A stretch of 64,000 nucleotides of DNA from an uncultured bacterium (GTDB lineage Bacteria; Elusimicrobiota; Elusimicrobia; Elusimicrobiales; Elusimicrobiaceae). Location: contig CASFXV010000003.1 in NCBI GenBank assembly GCA_949298795.1, positions 1 to 64,000 of the forward strand. Reading direction: 5' to 3'. The notes under the pieces were generated by a model that made no database searches, was not told where the DNA came from, and worked only from the letters and a program-made list of their open reading frames with translations. The position numbers and the translations under genes are program-made. This document shows positions 55,204 through 64,000 of the stretch, one piece after another (position 1 is the first letter of the stretch; every line of letters begins with the position of its first letter).

Positions 55204-55956
55204 TTACTGAAATAATTTTTCAAAGGTTGCAATTTCCATTAAGTAATTGGTTCCGTCACCAGGAGAACGCAAAATAACGGAAATAGTGCCTTGTTGTTTG
55301 GCCAACGCCAAATACTGCGCATCGCGCGGAGAAAGAGCCAAAGACAGGGTGGAACTATCCGTATACGCGGCAGCTTCTTCCTCTTTGCTTTGCAAACCGG
55401 CAGCGCTTTTTGCGTCCAAGCCTTGGCCTAAATTTCCCCCAACGCCTAACACTTTAATATTTTGCAACAAAGTAACCGTTACCATCTGCTGGGTATTGTT
55501 TTTCATCAAAGCGGTAAAAGTTAATAAAATATCCACATTGTCATCCGGCTTAATCATAGCGGCGGAGGCAGCGTCTACCTGAATGATGAACCCTCTCATT
55601 CTGGCAGGTATTTTGCTGGACAAACCCGCTTCCGGAGACAAAGCCGTAATAGCATACTTGGATATTTGGTTCCCTTTGGGAATTTGAATACGGGCAACAG
55701 CATTTTCCACGGAGGCGAAATCCGAATCGGTAGAATAGGTCAACGCGTCTTTTTGTACATATTTAGCCGGTATGGGAACCCATTTAATGGAATCCCTTTT
55801 AATCACTTCCCTTTCTTTGATGTCCCGGATAGGCACAAAAACACGTTTGATAACTTTATCATTCTCCAATTTGCTGGACGCGCTGTTGACAATCAACAAA
55901 TATACTAATGCCGCGCCAAGTGCCACAATAAACGGCAAAAATACTCCTTTTTTCAT
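55204..55956 (-). CDS. cpaB: Pilus assembly protein CpaB/RcpC
   Basis: A 250-residue inner-membrane-anchored periplasmic protein. An N-terminal helix (VFLPFIVALGAALVYLLIV) is followed by an SAF domain (VPIRDIKEREVIKRDSIKWV) and the RcpC/CpaB domain (IIQVDAASAAMIKPDDNVDILLTF). In Tad systems CpaB lies in the periplasm beside the secretin. Position and length agree. GGAGAA precedes the ATG. Confidence 0.92.
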   Translation of the reverse strand: MKKGVFLPFIVALGAALVYLLIVNSASSKLENDKVIKRVFVPIRDIKEREVIKRDSIKWVPIPAKYVQKDALTYSTDSDFASVENAVARIQIPKGNQISKYAITALSPEAGLSSKIPARMRGFIIQVDAASAAMIKPDDNVDILLTFTALMKNNTQQMVTVTLLQNIKVLGVGGNLGQGLDAKSAAGLQSKEEEAAAYTDSSTLSLALSPRDAQYLALAKQQGTISVILRSPGDGTNYLMEIATFEKLFQ

Positions 55957-55994
55957 AAATTCTCCTTAAAACGCTGTCAATTATAAATAAAAAT

Positions 55995-56483
55995 CTATTT
56001 CTTATCCGTACTTAAATACATCTTTTCCACAGGCATGCGCGCCTCGGTTTCTATTATACGTATTCCCTCTTTACGAGGTTTACTGGCTAAAATAAAACTG
56101 CTTCCGGGAAAAAGCAACTTTATAGGATATTTTAATTCCACCACAATATCCTGATGAATATGCGGGGAATAAAACGGGTCCCGGCCCGTTGTCTCCATTT
56201 TTATACTTACTTTTATCCGGTCTCCCGCCGCGCCAAATACGCGGCGTTTAGCCTGGGATATTTTTTGCTGCACTGTCCAACTGTTTGGTTTTCCGCTGGG
56301 CTCTTTTACTGCCACCATAGCCCCTATGCGGGCAAATTCATAGGAAGCGTGGTTTGCCAACAGCGTGTGGTATGCAATATTGCCATATTCCAAGATGAAA
56401 AAAATCATCAGCATAAATATAGGCAATATTAACAGCAACTCCACGGTTACCTGCCCACCACGCCTCCTACGAAAAAGGTTCAT
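55995..56483 (-). CDS. TadE-like minor pilin
   Basis: A 162-residue TadE family protein. The basic start NLFRRRRGGQVTVELLLILPIFMLMIFF contains the GGQxTxE motif and helix, and the following NHASYEFARIGAM matches the TadE stem. The rest is an exported domain without Cys. It lies between the Flp gene and cpaB. Confidence 0.88.
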   Translation of the reverse strand: MNLFRRRRGGQVTVELLLILPIFMLMIFFILEYGNIAYHTLLANHASYEFARIGAMVAVKEPSGKPNSWTVQQKISQAKRRVFGAAGDRIKVSIKMETTGRDPFYSPHIHQDIVVELKYPIKLLFPGSSFILASKPRKEGIRIIETEARMPVEKMYLSTDKK

Positions 56484-56498
56484 TTTTGCACCTTAAAA

Positions 56499-56723
56499 CT
56501 ACTCAATGCTGTTTACGCCGCCCAAGATTTTGGCTTTGATGCTGTCAAACACTTCAGGCATCATCTTTTTAACCAAAGTACCCACTAAAAGAGCAATACC
56601 CACCACAACACCTAACATCAAAATGTATTCCACGGTGTTCTGGCCTTCTTTCTTTTTTAAGCAAGAAAGGGCGGCATTCTTTACGGCTTCCAGCTTATTT
56701 TCCAAGGCAATAATAAACTTCAT
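56499..56723 (-). CDS. Flp-type pilin, probable main pilus subunit
   Basis: A 74-residue Flp pilin. Leader residues 1-27 include an extended charged segment, then EGQNTVEYILMLGVVVGIALLVGTLV carries the cleavage and assembly signature (Gly, Glu at +5, Tyr at +6). The short polar C-terminus fits major Flp subunits. GGAGG precedes the ATG. No prepilin peptidase gene is in the window, so it must be encoded elsewhere. Confidence 0.9.
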   Translation of the reverse strand: MKFIIALENKLEAVKNAALSCLKKKEGQNTVEYILMLGVVVGIALLVGTLVKKMMPEVFDSIKAKILGGVNSIE

Positions 56724-56750
56724 GTGCTCCTCCTGATTTTACAAATCAAT

Positions 56751-56936
56751 CTAATTTGCTTCATATACTTCTAAAATAACTTTGGCCCCCTGTTCAAACT
56801 GCATGGGAACTATATGAGAATAAAACGCATAAAACGCTAAAAAAGCACTAAATAACGCCGCCGCCGTAATTACATATTCAATGGCGGTTTGCCCTTTTTT
56901 ATCTTTAATTATACGCTTTTCTTCTCCTTGTTTCAT
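56751..56936 (-). CDS. Second Flp-like pilin
   Basis: A 61-residue pilin-like protein with basic leader KRIIKDKKGQTAIEYVITAAALFSAFLAFYAF. The GQTAIEYV motif matches the Flp signature. The stem is shorter than in the 74-residue pilin. It precedes that gene by 27 bases, and both follow the PorV-like gene. Confidence 0.87.
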   Translation of the reverse strand: MKQGEEKRIIKDKKGQTAIEYVITAAALFSAFLAFYAFYSHIVPMQFEQGAKVILEVYEAN

Positions 56937-56939
56937 ACA

Positions 56940-57905
56940 TTAAAACTGTATACCAATGGCTATCTGCTGCGAGGTACCCAGCGCCCCAAACGGCGTAACG
57001 GCATAATCAATAGACGCCCCGTAGCCAAACAGCTCAGAACTGTAAATACCAAAACCAAAAGAAACTTTAGAGGTTTCATCCAACCCTAAGCTTTTTAAGG
57101 TTTCGCTGTCGCTAATACCGGTGTTATCACGCGTATAATACCCCACGCGCAAATCAAACCGGGCCACGGAAAGCAGATCTTCCGGTATGTGCACCTCTAA
57201 ACCAATACCATAGCGGGAGTCATCGTCTTCATAATCCATCCATTCGCCGGAAATGGTAAAGTAGCGCGTATTGATATCCGCCCCTAAACGCAAGCCTTGG
57301 GGCATGTCTTCCCGGTCGCCAATGTTTACCAAGGCGCCGCCTAAACCTAACCAATTTACCAAACGGAGTTTGGCTCCTACGTCAAACCCTACGCTGGTAT
57401 AGCGGTTGGTGTCCAGTTTTTCATTCACGTACTTAGCCGTACCGCCGATTTGCAATTTTTGGTTAAAGAAACCGCGGGCCAAAGAAACGCTACCCACAAA
57501 GTTCTGCACCGGGTTGGCGCCAGACCATTGCAAATTACCCCATTCATCGCGGTAATCAAAGCCGCCCATGTCCATATAGTTAAGCGTAACGCCTAAAATG
57601 GTCTTTCCCAAGGGCTGCAAATAGGCCAATGTGCGGGCTTTATAACCCTGCAAATAGGCCAAGTAAGAAAACTGCAGCTCCCGCGAAGTGGCAGACGCCG
57701 CACCGGCCGGGTTCCAAAACAAAGCCTCAGGCCCGTCCGCTACAGACACATAGGCATTACCCAAGGCCTGGGCCCGCGGGGAGCCGGCGTCAATCTTTAA
57801 AAACTGGCTGCCGCTGGTACCGGCCCATTCATTAATGGCATAGGCCGGAACATGCACCAAACCGGCAATTAAACAAGCTGCTAAAAGTTTTATTTTTATA
57901 TTCAT
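56940..57905 (-). CDS. PorV/UPF0164-type outer-membrane barrel protein
   Basis: A 321-residue outer-membrane protein with signal peptide ending in PAYA. The segment GNAYVSVADGPEALFWNPAG near residues 48-68 is the hallmark of the UPF0164/PorV group. Later strands alternate in beta-barrel fashion and the chain ends in IGIQF. PorV-type proteins help display or release large surface proteins. Its neighbour upstream is exactly such a large surface protein. Confidence 0.87.
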   Translation of the reverse strand: MNIKIKLLAACLIAGLVHVPAYAINEWAGTSGSQFLKIDAGSPRAQALGNAYVSVADGPEALFWNPAGAASATSRELQFSYLAYLQGYKARTLAYLQPLGKTILGVTLNYMDMGGFDYRDEWGNLQWSGANPVQNFVGSVSLARGFFNQKLQIGGTAKYVNEKLDTNRYTSVGFDVGAKLRLVNWLGLGGALVNIGDREDMPQGLRLGADINTRYFTISGEWMDYEDDDSRYGIGLEVHIPEDLLSVARFDLRVGYYTRDNTGISDSETLKSLGLDETSKVSFGFGIYSSELFGYGASIDYAVTPFGALGTSQQIAIGIQF

Positions 57906-57919
57906 AAATCTTTTCTACC

Positions 57920-60900
57920 TTATGGGATTAAAATCTTTACCACTTTTTGGCAATGTTCACGCCCGTTTTGGGCTTTAAAGTCCACCAAACCAAAGTATAC
58001 GCCGTGGGCTACTTGCTTGCCGTGTTGGTTGGTTTTATCCCACGTGCAGCGAAGCGCCGCATTACGCACATTGGGAATGGAATCGTCTGCCAAGGCGGTA
58101 CCACTAATATTATTATCCGGGCTGAACGATAATGTCTGTCCCATGGTGGTGGTATAGTTATTAGCGTCCACGCAAGTATAACCGCTGTCACGTATCAAAG
58201 TGCCCGCTAAGGTATACAGCTTGATAGACATGGTGCCGGGCACCGGCATCTTGGTAACTTCCAAGGTACCATACGCTTGGCGAAGCGGGTTCGGGTAGAA
58301 GAATACCGTCTTTTCCCAATCTTCGCACACAAAGCGCCCGTCACCCACCGCAATAGTGGCTTTATGCAACATTTGATACTGGTAAGCGTCCGCCACGTAA
58401 TTTACCTTCCAATCCGCCGCGTCTAACGAGGCATCGTCCCCCGGTAAGATTTCACCGGTTATGCTGTCAATATCAGCAGAGGTGGTGGCCGTTACAAAGC
58501 GGAACGGATAGGTGCCGTCCGGCACTTCCTGCTGGGCATAATCGCGGCCGTCCCACTCTTCGGTAATAAGCGTGGTGGAAGGGCGGATACCCACAATGGC
58601 GCGTACTAATACTTCGCGGATGTCCTGCACTTCTTTACCCGTGGTGGGGTTGCGCAAAGTACCTTTTTGGTAATCGTAAATGGTGGTGCCGGGTTTAAAG
58701 ATTTGTATGGCTACTTTCATAGGTACGGAAATCTGGTAGCTAATCGGCACAATTTGGTTACGTACGGATTGGGCATAGCCGTCTACCTCGGCCAAGTCAA
58801 ACACTTTAAGCAGTTCCGCATTGAGCGTTAAACTCTTGACCGTTTCCTGATACAAATTGGCATCCGGATAGTTCTTGGCGATTAAGCGCACCTCATAAAT
58901 GTCAGATTTCACATAATAGCCGTTATCGTCCGTGCCGTCCCAATACACTTTGCGGATGGCATTGGCGTCAAAATTACCCGTATTGAGAATGGTAGTAGTA
59001 GCCAAGTGTTTGCAAACGTCACCCACCGCGTTATTCTTGGTGCCGCCGTCCGTGGCGGAAGTGGTGCACACGTTGGGCTTCAGCGCAACAATTTGCACGT
59101 CCACCGTGGCCGCGCGGGACACCGCAAAGTTAATTTCATACGGGGGCACAAACACCGTACCGCTGGAGGTGTTGAACAGCTGGGGCTGGTTCGGATACAC
59201 CGCCGTGGAACCTTCCAAGAAGAACACCGGCCCGCGTGTTACATTAATGCGGGAATTGGGTTTTTCCGTGGCGTAGATATAATCTACCTGTTGTACATCC
59301 CCCGGCGTTTTAAAAGGTTCGCTGACGGCATAATCAAACTCCGTAGAGTCCTCCGCCGCAGTATAGGCCCGGTCAGCATAGTACAGGGATACGGGCTCGT
59401 TGGAGCGGGCGGATATATAGAACGGATATTGTCCGTCCGGCACCATTTCATAGGCGCAAGCCTTGATATCCGTGCCCCCTTGGCACTGCGGAGAAGACGG
59501 ATTATAGAAATACAGCGCGTCCCATTCTTCCACAATGCGGGCGCCTTCGCCCGGGCGGGTGGAGCTGGCGTCAAACGTTTTAATAGGCTGCAAACGGACA
59601 TCCAACGCCGTATAGTCTTGGTTGGCCGGGTAGTTGGTAAACGACGTATCGTTCACGTAAATACATTTGATACCGGTCGCAGCCACTTTGGCGGGATCCA
59701 CATATCCGCTGGTCATAATGTCCGTATCGGTCTGGTCGCATACGCGCGGAGGCCAATTTGACATTACGCTTTGGGTGGTAGTAACGGTAGTTTGCACCTT
59801 ATATTTGTTTTCAGCATAGCAAGTGGCCAGCTCGTCCGGGTCCGTAATACCGGGGCACTGGGCATTTAATTCATCCTGCGTAGCCAAGGCAACTACATTT
59901 TCCGTAGTGGTTACCGTAGTAATGTTGTTTTCAAAATCCGTTTTGGTGTCATACGTTGTACCCACCGTGGCGGAAGGTACATACGACGTGGTGGGACCCG
60001 TTACGGAAGAAGAAGTAGTTTCCCCGCCCACCAAGGTGTTGTTCACCGGGATCACCACGTCCTTATTATAAATATTCACTTGAACATTCATGGCTTTGGA
60101 CAGGTAGTAGCTGATGGTGGCTTTTGCTTCACTGTCACCATATACGTCCGTTGTGCCTACGTCAACCACGTGGTACAAGTCCACCGGGAAGACCGCCGTT
60201 GCCGTGGTTTGCACTTCCGGGAACATGGCGTCTTTGGAAGTTACCGCAAACACATAGGTGCCCGGGCCCACCATGCGGCCGTCATCGTCGCGCCCGTCCC
60301 AACTCAAGGTATTAATTTGCTGGGATACGGAGGACGCGCCTTCTTCCGGCGTGAGCATTTTAACCGTCACGCCGGCCGTGTTCTGCACGCTGGCTACGGC
60401 CACCGCATCACGCGATAAAATGTATTTGAATATGAACGGATCTAACCCATAAGCCGTTGGGCTGGAACCTACCGTGGAATAGCTGACCGGCTGAATGGTA
60501 ATATCCACCAACCCGCGTTCCACCGGCATGGTACCTATTGTATAGGTCGCAGTCTTGACGGCATTAAACGTAACCCCGGCCGCGTTGGTATAGGGGGTTT
60601 GATACGGTATCTCCGCCCACAATACATATACATAATTGCCATCCGGCAGCGGCGCGCCGTAATTAAATGTTTTATTATCCAACGCCGGGATTGCGGTGGG
60701 GTCAGTGCCCGAACCCAAAACAGGGCACACCGCTGTATTAGTACAAGTACCGTCCCACTTCGTAGTATAAGTAGCGCGGGAACCGCGTTCTTCCACAGAA
60801 GAATACAGTAAGAAGCCTGTATTGCCCTCAATAGCGGGCCCTGTTCCCGTACCGGCGGGAGGTGTTTCAATAGCGCTTGCCGTACCGGTTGCTTCGGCAA

Positions 60901-62500
60901 ACTGCGTACCGGGCGAGTACACCTGGAAGTACACTTTAGAAGCTTCCGTAGGTACATATTTAATGGTGGCGTAAGCGGTGGCCTGTTTATTTAAGCCGGA
61001 AACCACCACGTCCGTCAGTTTGAGCGGGTCTAAAGAAAGCTGGCGGGTTACCGCGCGGGAAAAGTCAATCCCCGGCCATTCATCCTGAGATTTAGCCTGG
61101 ATAGACACCACATAGTTACCAGCCGGCAACAAGCGGCCGCTGTCGTCGCGCCCGTCCCAAGAGTCAAATTCCACCAACATTTTATCGGTAGACTGGCCTT
61201 TCATCCCTTCGCCTAAGCGGGGCTGCCAATTCACCAACAGACGGCGCAAGTTATCAGTATTTAAATCCTCCGGGTTAGCCGTGCCGGTATAAGAACTGTC
61301 AGAAGAGGTAGACGCATCATAAATGGCTATGCGGACATCAGAATCTTTACTTAACCGATAAGCCAACGTGTACGGCTGGGCGGAAACAGAGGTAATATCA
61401 CCCACTACGGTAGGCGTGCTGCGCACGGTGTGTACGTTGGTTACGTCCACCTGTATGGGGATTTGGTTTTCACCCGGGTAAGGAATAGAAGAATCAATGG
61501 TAATTTTGTCTACGGTTATGTTATCGCCGGGCACATCACTCTGTACCGTGGCGCGGAAACCGTACTGGCCGTTCATTTTGCCAAATTCACCGCCGATTTC
61601 AAAAGAACCGTCCCAACCGGCGCAGAAAGACATCGGGCTGCCATACTCTTTCCCGTTATTATCAAAAATCACACAGTTTGTAGCCCCAGTGGTGCCGCCA
61701 TACTGAGTGGTGCAACAATTTTGTGGATTATTGTTATCACAGTTTAGTGTGGTGAAATGGAAACAAGAAGGATCTGCTGTCGCAGTACCGCATTGAGAAG
61801 GCCCGCTGGCAGCGCCCTCCGCCACACACCAACTGGTTGAGCTCTGTCCGTTACAATAATATAAAGCGGACGGACAAGTGGTACCGTTAGCAGCATCATA
61901 ACAATGGTAAGAACCGCAAATATAATCTTCTGCCTGCACCGTGCCGCTGTCACCGGCGCCAGGGTACATGGTTAAAGTGCGGATAGGCGGCGTATCGCTG
62001 GAACTGGCAATATTTTTGCCGTTTTCGTACTTAACAATATCAAATTTGATGGTTTGCAAAGGAAACGCAATGGAATACGTACTCATGGCCAACGGTTTGT
62101 TGGCGCAATATACCGTCATGCACAAACCTAAACATTGGTTAGGATAATTATTTTGCTGTGTAGGGCTGGGATAAGGCTGGTCATATTCAATTAAGGCGGA
62201 ATTTTCCCACGGATCGGCATACGTAGAGCCGTTGGAATTGTTAATATTTGTGCTTACAAAACTGCGGTTAGATGGATCCGTCTGCAAATTGCCAGAAAAG
62301 GTATTTGCATCCCACCCGCAGTATTGGTCTGTTGTATCCGTAGCCCCATCTTGATAAAAAACACCGGCAAATTTTACGTCTGCCTGGGCTTGGCCAAACA
62401 CGGGAGAGGCCGTTAATACAAAAAACAAAGGCAAAGCCGCCAAAAAAGCCACTTTACCAAGTAAAAATTTCCACATATTTTTATTTATAATCGTGTTCAT
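57920..62500 (-). CDS. Giant FlgD-repeat surface protein with a Cys-rich N-terminal region
   Basis: A 1526-residue exported protein. I take the ATG at 62500, which begins a signal peptide (MNTIINKNMWKFLLG, hydrophobic core, then SPVFGQ); an ATG at 62515 is also possible. Residues about 150-310 contain some 20 Cys in a disulfide-rich domain. From about 380 onward there are at least six FlgD_ig-type units, each marked by WDGRDD-G-xxxPxGxY or close variants (WDGRDDDGRMVGPGTY, WDGTDDNGYYVKSDIY, EWDGRDYAQQEVPDGTY). The C-terminus has FFYPNP and ends in KVVKILIP, a layout seen in secreted proteins of PorV-bearing phyla. Likely an adhesin or pilus-associated surface fibre. Confidence 0.82.
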   Translation of the reverse strand: MNTIINKNMWKFLLGKVAFLAALPLFFVLTASPVFGQAQADVKFAGVFYQDGATDTTDQYCGWDANTFSGNLQTDPSNRSFVSTNINNSNGSTYADPWENSALIEYDQPYPSPTQQNNYPNQCLGLCMTVYCANKPLAMSTYSIAFPLQTIKFDIVKYENGKNIASSSDTPPIRTLTMYPGAGDSGTVQAEDYICGSYHCYDAANGTTCPSALYYCNGQSSTSWCVAEGAASGPSQCGTATADPSCFHFTTLNCDNNNPQNCCTTQYGGTTGATNCVIFDNNGKEYGSPMSFCAGWDGSFEIGGEFGKMNGQYGFRATVQSDVPGDNITVDKITIDSSIPYPGENQIPIQVDVTNVHTVRSTPTVVGDITSVSAQPYTLAYRLSKDSDVRIAIYDASTSSDSSYTGTANPEDLNTDNLRRLLVNWQPRLGEGMKGQSTDKMLVEFDSWDGRDDSGRLLPAGNYVVSIQAKSQDEWPGIDFSRAVTRQLSLDPLKLTDVVVSGLNKQATAYATIKYVPTEASKVYFQVYSPGTQFAEATGTASAIETPPAGTGTGPAIEGNTGFLLYSSVEERGSRATYTTKWDGTCTNTAVCPVLGSGTDPTAIPALDNKTFNYGAPLPDGNYVYVLWAEIPYQTPYTNAAGVTFNAVKTATYTIGTMPVERGLVDITIQPVSYSTVGSSPTAYGLDPFIFKYILSRDAVAVASVQNTAGVTVKMLTPEEGASSVSQQINTLSWDGRDDDGRMVGPGTYVFAVTSKDAMFPEVQTTATAVFPVDLYHVVDVGTTDVYGDSEAKATISYYLSKAMNVQVNIYNKDVVIPVNNTLVGGETTSSSVTGPTTSYVPSATVGTTYDTKTDFENNITTVTTTENVVALATQDELNAQCPGITDPDELATCYAENKYKVQTTVTTTQSVMSNWPPRVCDQTDTDIMTSGYVDPAKVAATGIKCIYVNDTSFTNYPANQDYTALDVRLQPIKTFDASSTRPGEGARIVEEWDALYFYNPSSPQCQGGTDIKACAYEMVPDGQYPFYISARSNEPVSLYYADRAYTAAEDSTEFDYAVSEPFKTPGDVQQVDYIYATEKPNSRINVTRGPVFFLEGSTAVYPNQPQLFNTSSGTVFVPPYEINFAVSRAATVDVQIVALKPNVCTTSATDGGTKNNAVGDVCKHLATTTILNTGNFDANAIRKVYWDGTDDNGYYVKSDIYEVRLIAKNYPDANLYQETVKSLTLNAELLKVFDLAEVDGYAQSVRNQIVPISYQISVPMKVAIQIFKPGTTIYDYQKGTLRNPTTGKEVQDIREVLVRAIVGIRPSTTLITEEWDGRDYAQQEVPDGTYPFRFVTATTSADIDSITGEILPGDDASLDAADWKVNYVADAYQYQMLHKATIAVGDGRFVCEDWEKTVFFYPNPLRQAYGTLEVTKMPVPGTMSIKLYTLAGTLIRDSGYTCVDANNYTTTMGQTLSFSPDNNISGTALADDSIPNVRNAALRCTWDKTNQHGKQVAHGVYFGLVDFKAQNGREHCQKVVKILIP

Positions 62501-62584
62501 TGTGCAATTTTCCATAACCTTAAACCGGCTATTATTTAATTGAATATATCCCAAATCTGTTGCGGCGCATTAACTGCTTATAAT

Positions 62585-62637
62585 ACGACGCGCCGGCCCA
62601 ACGCATACAATATATTATATATAAAAATACGCGTCGT
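62585..62637. repeat. Inverted repeat flanking an AT-rich promoter region of the surface-protein gene
   Basis: ACGACGCG (62585-62592) and CGCGTCGT (62630-62637) form a perfect inverted repeat around 37 AT-rich bases that contain TATAAT-like sequences on the minus strand. A TTGACA (62680-62675) lies upstream without a well-spaced -10. The repeat may be a pair of regulator half-sites or a leader stem. Confidence 0.4.
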
Positions 62638-62708
62638 GCCTGCTCTTATAAATTTTTGCAACTTTTGGAGCTCTTGTCAACTGTTTTATACTCCCCAAAT
62701 GGGCGGGG

Positions 62709-64000
62709 TTATTCTTCCGCACCCGCCACATCGCGGTACAGCGCAAAAGAGCCGCGCCCGGCTTGTTTTACGGCGTATAAGGCTTTGTCCGCTTTCTCCA
62801 ACAAAGAGGATTCGTCCTTCCCGTCCATGGGAAAAACGGATATCCCCTGGCTGATGCTTAAATGCACTTCTTTCCCCTCCGTATAGCGGCTGGGAATGGT
62901 AATGGCGCGGATACGTTCCTGCAACCGTTTGGCAATGATTTTGGCTTCCTCTCCGTTCGTGCGCGGAAGCATAATAATCATCTCGTCCCCGCCGAAGCGG
63001 CAAGGAAAGTCCGTCTGTCTTAAACTGGTGCGTATGACGCGCGCCACTTCTTTTAAGGCCCAGTCCCCTATTTGGTGGCCGTAACCGTCGTTAATCTGTT
63101 TGAATAAATCAATATCCAAGATGATTAAAGACATGATTAAATCAAAACGTTTGGAGCGGTACAGCTCTTCAGCAAATTTTTCATTAAAGAAACGCCGCAC
63201 GGGAAGCTTGGTCAGTTCGTCGTAATTGGACAGTTCCTGCACGCGTTCAAACAGCATGGCGTTATCAATGGACAAAGCTATCTGCGTGGAAAACTGTTTT
63301 AAAGAAATAAAATCCAAATAACCGATTTTCCGGCGGGAAAGCAAATTGTCAAATGTCAAAAAGCCCACTTTGTTTCTCTGCACTTTAAGCGGAATATAAA
63401 TAACGCTTCTGCGGGAAGTATAAGTGTTTGGGGAATCAAACACTTCACGCAGCAGTTCCTTTTCCCCCTCTTTTAAAGCCGTTTCATCCTGCACGGTTAC
63501 CTGGCCGGAAATATCCGCCCCCAAAATGGATTTTATTTTAGTGCCGTCGTAATTAGTCAAATACAGGCGTACGCGGTCAAAGCGGAAATACTTTTGCACC
63601 CCTTTTAAAATCAGTTCCAAGCCGTCGTTTAAACGCAAGGAAGAGGCAAAAATAGTGGCCAACTGATTTAAGGCCGTGGAAACCGCCAGCCGCTGGTTTT
63701 TGGCCTGGTCAATTTCCGTATTGCGCAAATTGTGGGAAATTTCTTCCGCCAAGGCTTTAATCAGTTTTTCCTCTTGAGCGGTAAACACGCGGTTCTTTCG
63801 GAAACGTTCCATGCGTATTACCCCTACCCGCTCTTCCATATAAGTTTTTAGCGCCTCCCCGCTGATAGACATAGCCGGGCGCTGCCAGCGCACCAACACA
63901 TAGGCGGCGGGATAGCTTAAATCCGTACTGACAACAAAACCTTCCCGCAGCAGGGTTTTTAAAAACATAGGCTCATTAATAACGGATATGTCTTCCTGCA
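62709..64000 (-). CDS. GAF-GGDEF diguanylate cyclase (N-terminus outside the window)
   Basis: The frame is open to the right edge, so the start is not visible. At least 430 residues are seen: a GAF-like region at the edge, a second GAF domain (about 100-260 of the visible part), then GGDEF. The active site reads GGDEM with the inhibitory I-site RQTD five residues before it, and LDIDLFKQINDGYGH is intact, so c-di-GMP synthesis with product feedback is expected. No membrane segment is visible. It ends 209 bases before the surface-protein start at 62500, on the same strand. A c-di-GMP link to pilus use is plausible from position. Confidence 0.9.
   Translation of the reverse strand, partial: QEDISVINEPMFLKTLLREGFVVSTDLSYPAAYVLVRWQRPAMSISGEALKTYMEERVGVIRMERFRKNRVFTAQEEKLIKALAEEISHNLRNTEIDQAKNQRLAVSTALNQLATIFASSLRLNDGLELILKGVQKYFRFDRVRLYLTNYDGTKIKSILGADISGQVTVQDETALKEGEKELLREVFDSPNTYTSRRSVIYIPLKVQRNKVGFLTFDNLLSRRKIGYLDFISLKQFSTQIALSIDNAMLFERVQELSNYDELTKLPVRRFFNEKFAEELYRSKRFDLIMSLIILDIDLFKQINDGYGHQIGDWALKEVARVIRTSLRQTDFPCRFGGDEMIIMLPRTNGEEAKIIAKRLQERIRAITIPSRYTEGKEVHLSISQGISVFPMDGKDESSLLEKADKALYAVKQAGRGSFALYRDVAGAEE

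Noticed and set aside
59006-59761. A 251-codon plus-strand open frame inside the giant surface-protein gene
   Set aside because: It lies antisense to strong FlgD-repeat coding sequence, has no ribosome site, and its Arg/Gly-rich composition is typical of a shadow frame.

Overview
The window looks like chromosomal DNA of a diderm (Gram-negative type) bacterium with moderate GC content and tightly packed genes. The outer membrane is shown by lipid A, Kdo and heptose genes, a secretin, a lipoprotein and several beta-barrel proteins. A large Tad pilus locus with FlgD-like repeat and PorV/UPF0164-type proteins, together with gut-anaerobe style housekeeping genes, makes an Elusimicrobiota member (Elusimicrobium-like) my best guess. 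That assignment is an inference from gene content and has not been tested by any search.

Left part (1-29.6 kb) is mainly housekeeping. An FtsA-like gene stands alone, followed by an envelope block: lpxK, then lpxL-like, gmhB, a DUF3108 lipoprotein, the kinase half of hldE, kdsB and pyrG (lipid A, heptose, Kdo activation and the CTP that kdsB consumes). A 577-base gap after pyrG holds a strongly structured, unrecognised RNA-like element and a hairpin-rich 3' region of tig. tRNA-Lys and tRNA-Leu sit directly upstream of tig. Next come a DUF885-like protein that has lost its metal motif, a serine block (serC, serA, DUF1015), an outer-membrane protein, DUF192, an exported protein, EF-P, two tandem M24 peptidases, a large membrane protein, PBP4, a MATE transporter, a cold-shock protein, glutamate formimidoyltransferase, KsgA and a TPR protein.

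Right part (29.7-62.5 kb) is one continuous minus-strand pilus and envelope locus in three transcription blocks. Block A (62500 to 45777) encodes a 1526-residue FlgD-repeat surface protein, a PorV-like barrel, two Flp-type pilins, TadE, CpaB, a stripped-down secretin, a TadZ-TadA fusion ATPase, TadB with an exported N-terminal extension, TadC, a TPR protein, a HAMP/PAS sensor without a kinase, a two-TM protein and a DsbA-like protein. Block B (45682 to 40134) encodes a sensor kinase, a receiver-kinase hybrid, a NarL-type regulator, a short Flp-like pilin, a pilin-like protein and a second TadE. Block C (39962 to 29782) starts at a near-consensus promoter and encodes seven proteins I cannot assign: three with a shared N-terminal KS-AGK anchor (two of them clear paralogues), two tiny membrane coiled-coil proteins, and two large anchored proteins of 536 and 1169 residues. 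A GGDEF/GAF diguanylate cyclase runs off the right edge.

The likely logic is that block A builds the core pilus machine and surface parts, block B senses and regulates and adds minor pilins, and block C supplies an undescribed inner-membrane and periplasmic assembly, probably specific to this lineage. Block C is the best candidate for a new system. A second theme is a set of genes whose -10 box lies only five or six bases before the start codon, suggesting leaderless mRNAs.
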